The notes under the pieces are model-generated. The model made no database searches. It was not told the DNA's origin and saw only the letters and a program-made list of their open reading frames with translations. Of a stretch of DNA of 49,554 bases, positions 49,458-49,554 are shown piece after piece. The position numbers and the translations under genes are program-made. The number at the start of each line of letters is the position of its first letter. Position 1 is the first letter of the stretch. Source of the stretch: Deltaproteobacteria bacterium. Lineage in GTDB: Bacteria; Desulfobacterota; DSM-4660; Desulfatiglandales; Desulfatiglandaceae. Location of the stretch: the NCBI GenBank assembly GCA_019310785.1, contig JAFDDR010000011.1, forward strand, positions 1 to 49,554, given 5' to 3'.

Positions 49458-49554
49458 ACAAAAAGTCGCTTCGCACGTTTTTAAGTTTACTCATCAGTCC
49501 TCACCAAAGAATACATTGGTGATTAGAGCACAAAAGGCTTTAAAAGTACATAAA
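49376..49554. other. Window end, upstream of the kinase gene
   Basis: GC-rich for 60 bases, then AT-rich. No gene was found and no promoter pair with good spacing could be fixed. Confidence 0.35.

Overview
The window looks like chromosomal DNA from an anaerobic, acyl-CoA-metabolising bacterium, most likely a sulfate-reducing or syntrophic member of the Desulfobacterota (former Deltaproteobacteria). This is inferred from content: an IorAB indolepyruvate:ferredoxin oxidoreductase, a 4-hydroxybutyryl-CoA dehydratase, an acyl-CoA dehydrogenase, crotonases, a phenylacetate-CoA ligase relative, TrpB2, a superoxide-reductase-like protein, MglA-like and PilZ proteins, and many intergenic palindromic repeats. 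No species marker such as rRNA is present.

Layout. 1-7.3 kb is an accessory, partly decayed region: a cut ARPP-1-like gene, a broken WYL regulator, IHF-alpha, a frameshifted peptide-arginase-like gene, an AT-rich block of small hypotheticals and an orphan shikimate-kinase-like NTPase, then tRNA-Gly and an HU protein with a histone-like tail. It ends at a displaced 3' piece of tRNA-Pro (7297-7345), the usual scar of a tRNA-integrating element. 7.3-12.6 kb holds a RelBE/YafQ-type locus whose toxin end runs into that scar, a VapBC locus, two pseudogenes, an exported superoxide-reductase-like protein, an ADP-ribosylglycohydrolase relative and a PocR sensor domain. 12.9-17.4 kb is a probable 4-hydroxybutyrate activation and dehydration module. 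17.5-18.8 kb is a DUF6922/AbiEii-type gene pair behind a long inverted repeat. 18.9-25.7 kb holds a TerB-like protein, an acyl-CoA dehydrogenase, a cysteine hydrolase, a cysteine desulfurase, RarA, and a sensor kinase relative that lacks its phospho-accepting His. 25.9-35.7 kb holds DnaE, an MglA-like GTPase, a PilZ protein, a MobA-like transferase, IorBA and TrpB2. 36.2-45.0 kb holds a GAF-containing PilB/GspE-type ATPase and a fatty/aryl acid gene run (two crotonases, DUF6125, PaaK-like, ACT, YbdG-type channel). 45.3-49.3 kb is a convergent pair with cyclic-nucleotide-binding domains: a TIM-barrel enzyme fused to two of them, and a Ser/Thr kinase fused to one.

How the genes fit together (inference). 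IorAB, TrpB2 and the PaaK-like/ACT genes fit aromatic amino acid or aryl acid metabolism. The ligase, AbfD-like dehydratase, acyl-CoA dehydrogenase and crotonases fit short-chain acyl-CoA oxidation coupled to ferredoxin. Many intergenic gaps hold short inverted-repeat elements, three of them directly at gene starts. The most unusual protein architecture is the TIM-barrel-cNMP-cNMP protein beside the kinase-cNMP protein. The clearest genome-history signal is the tRNA-Pro scar that truncates a toxin gene.
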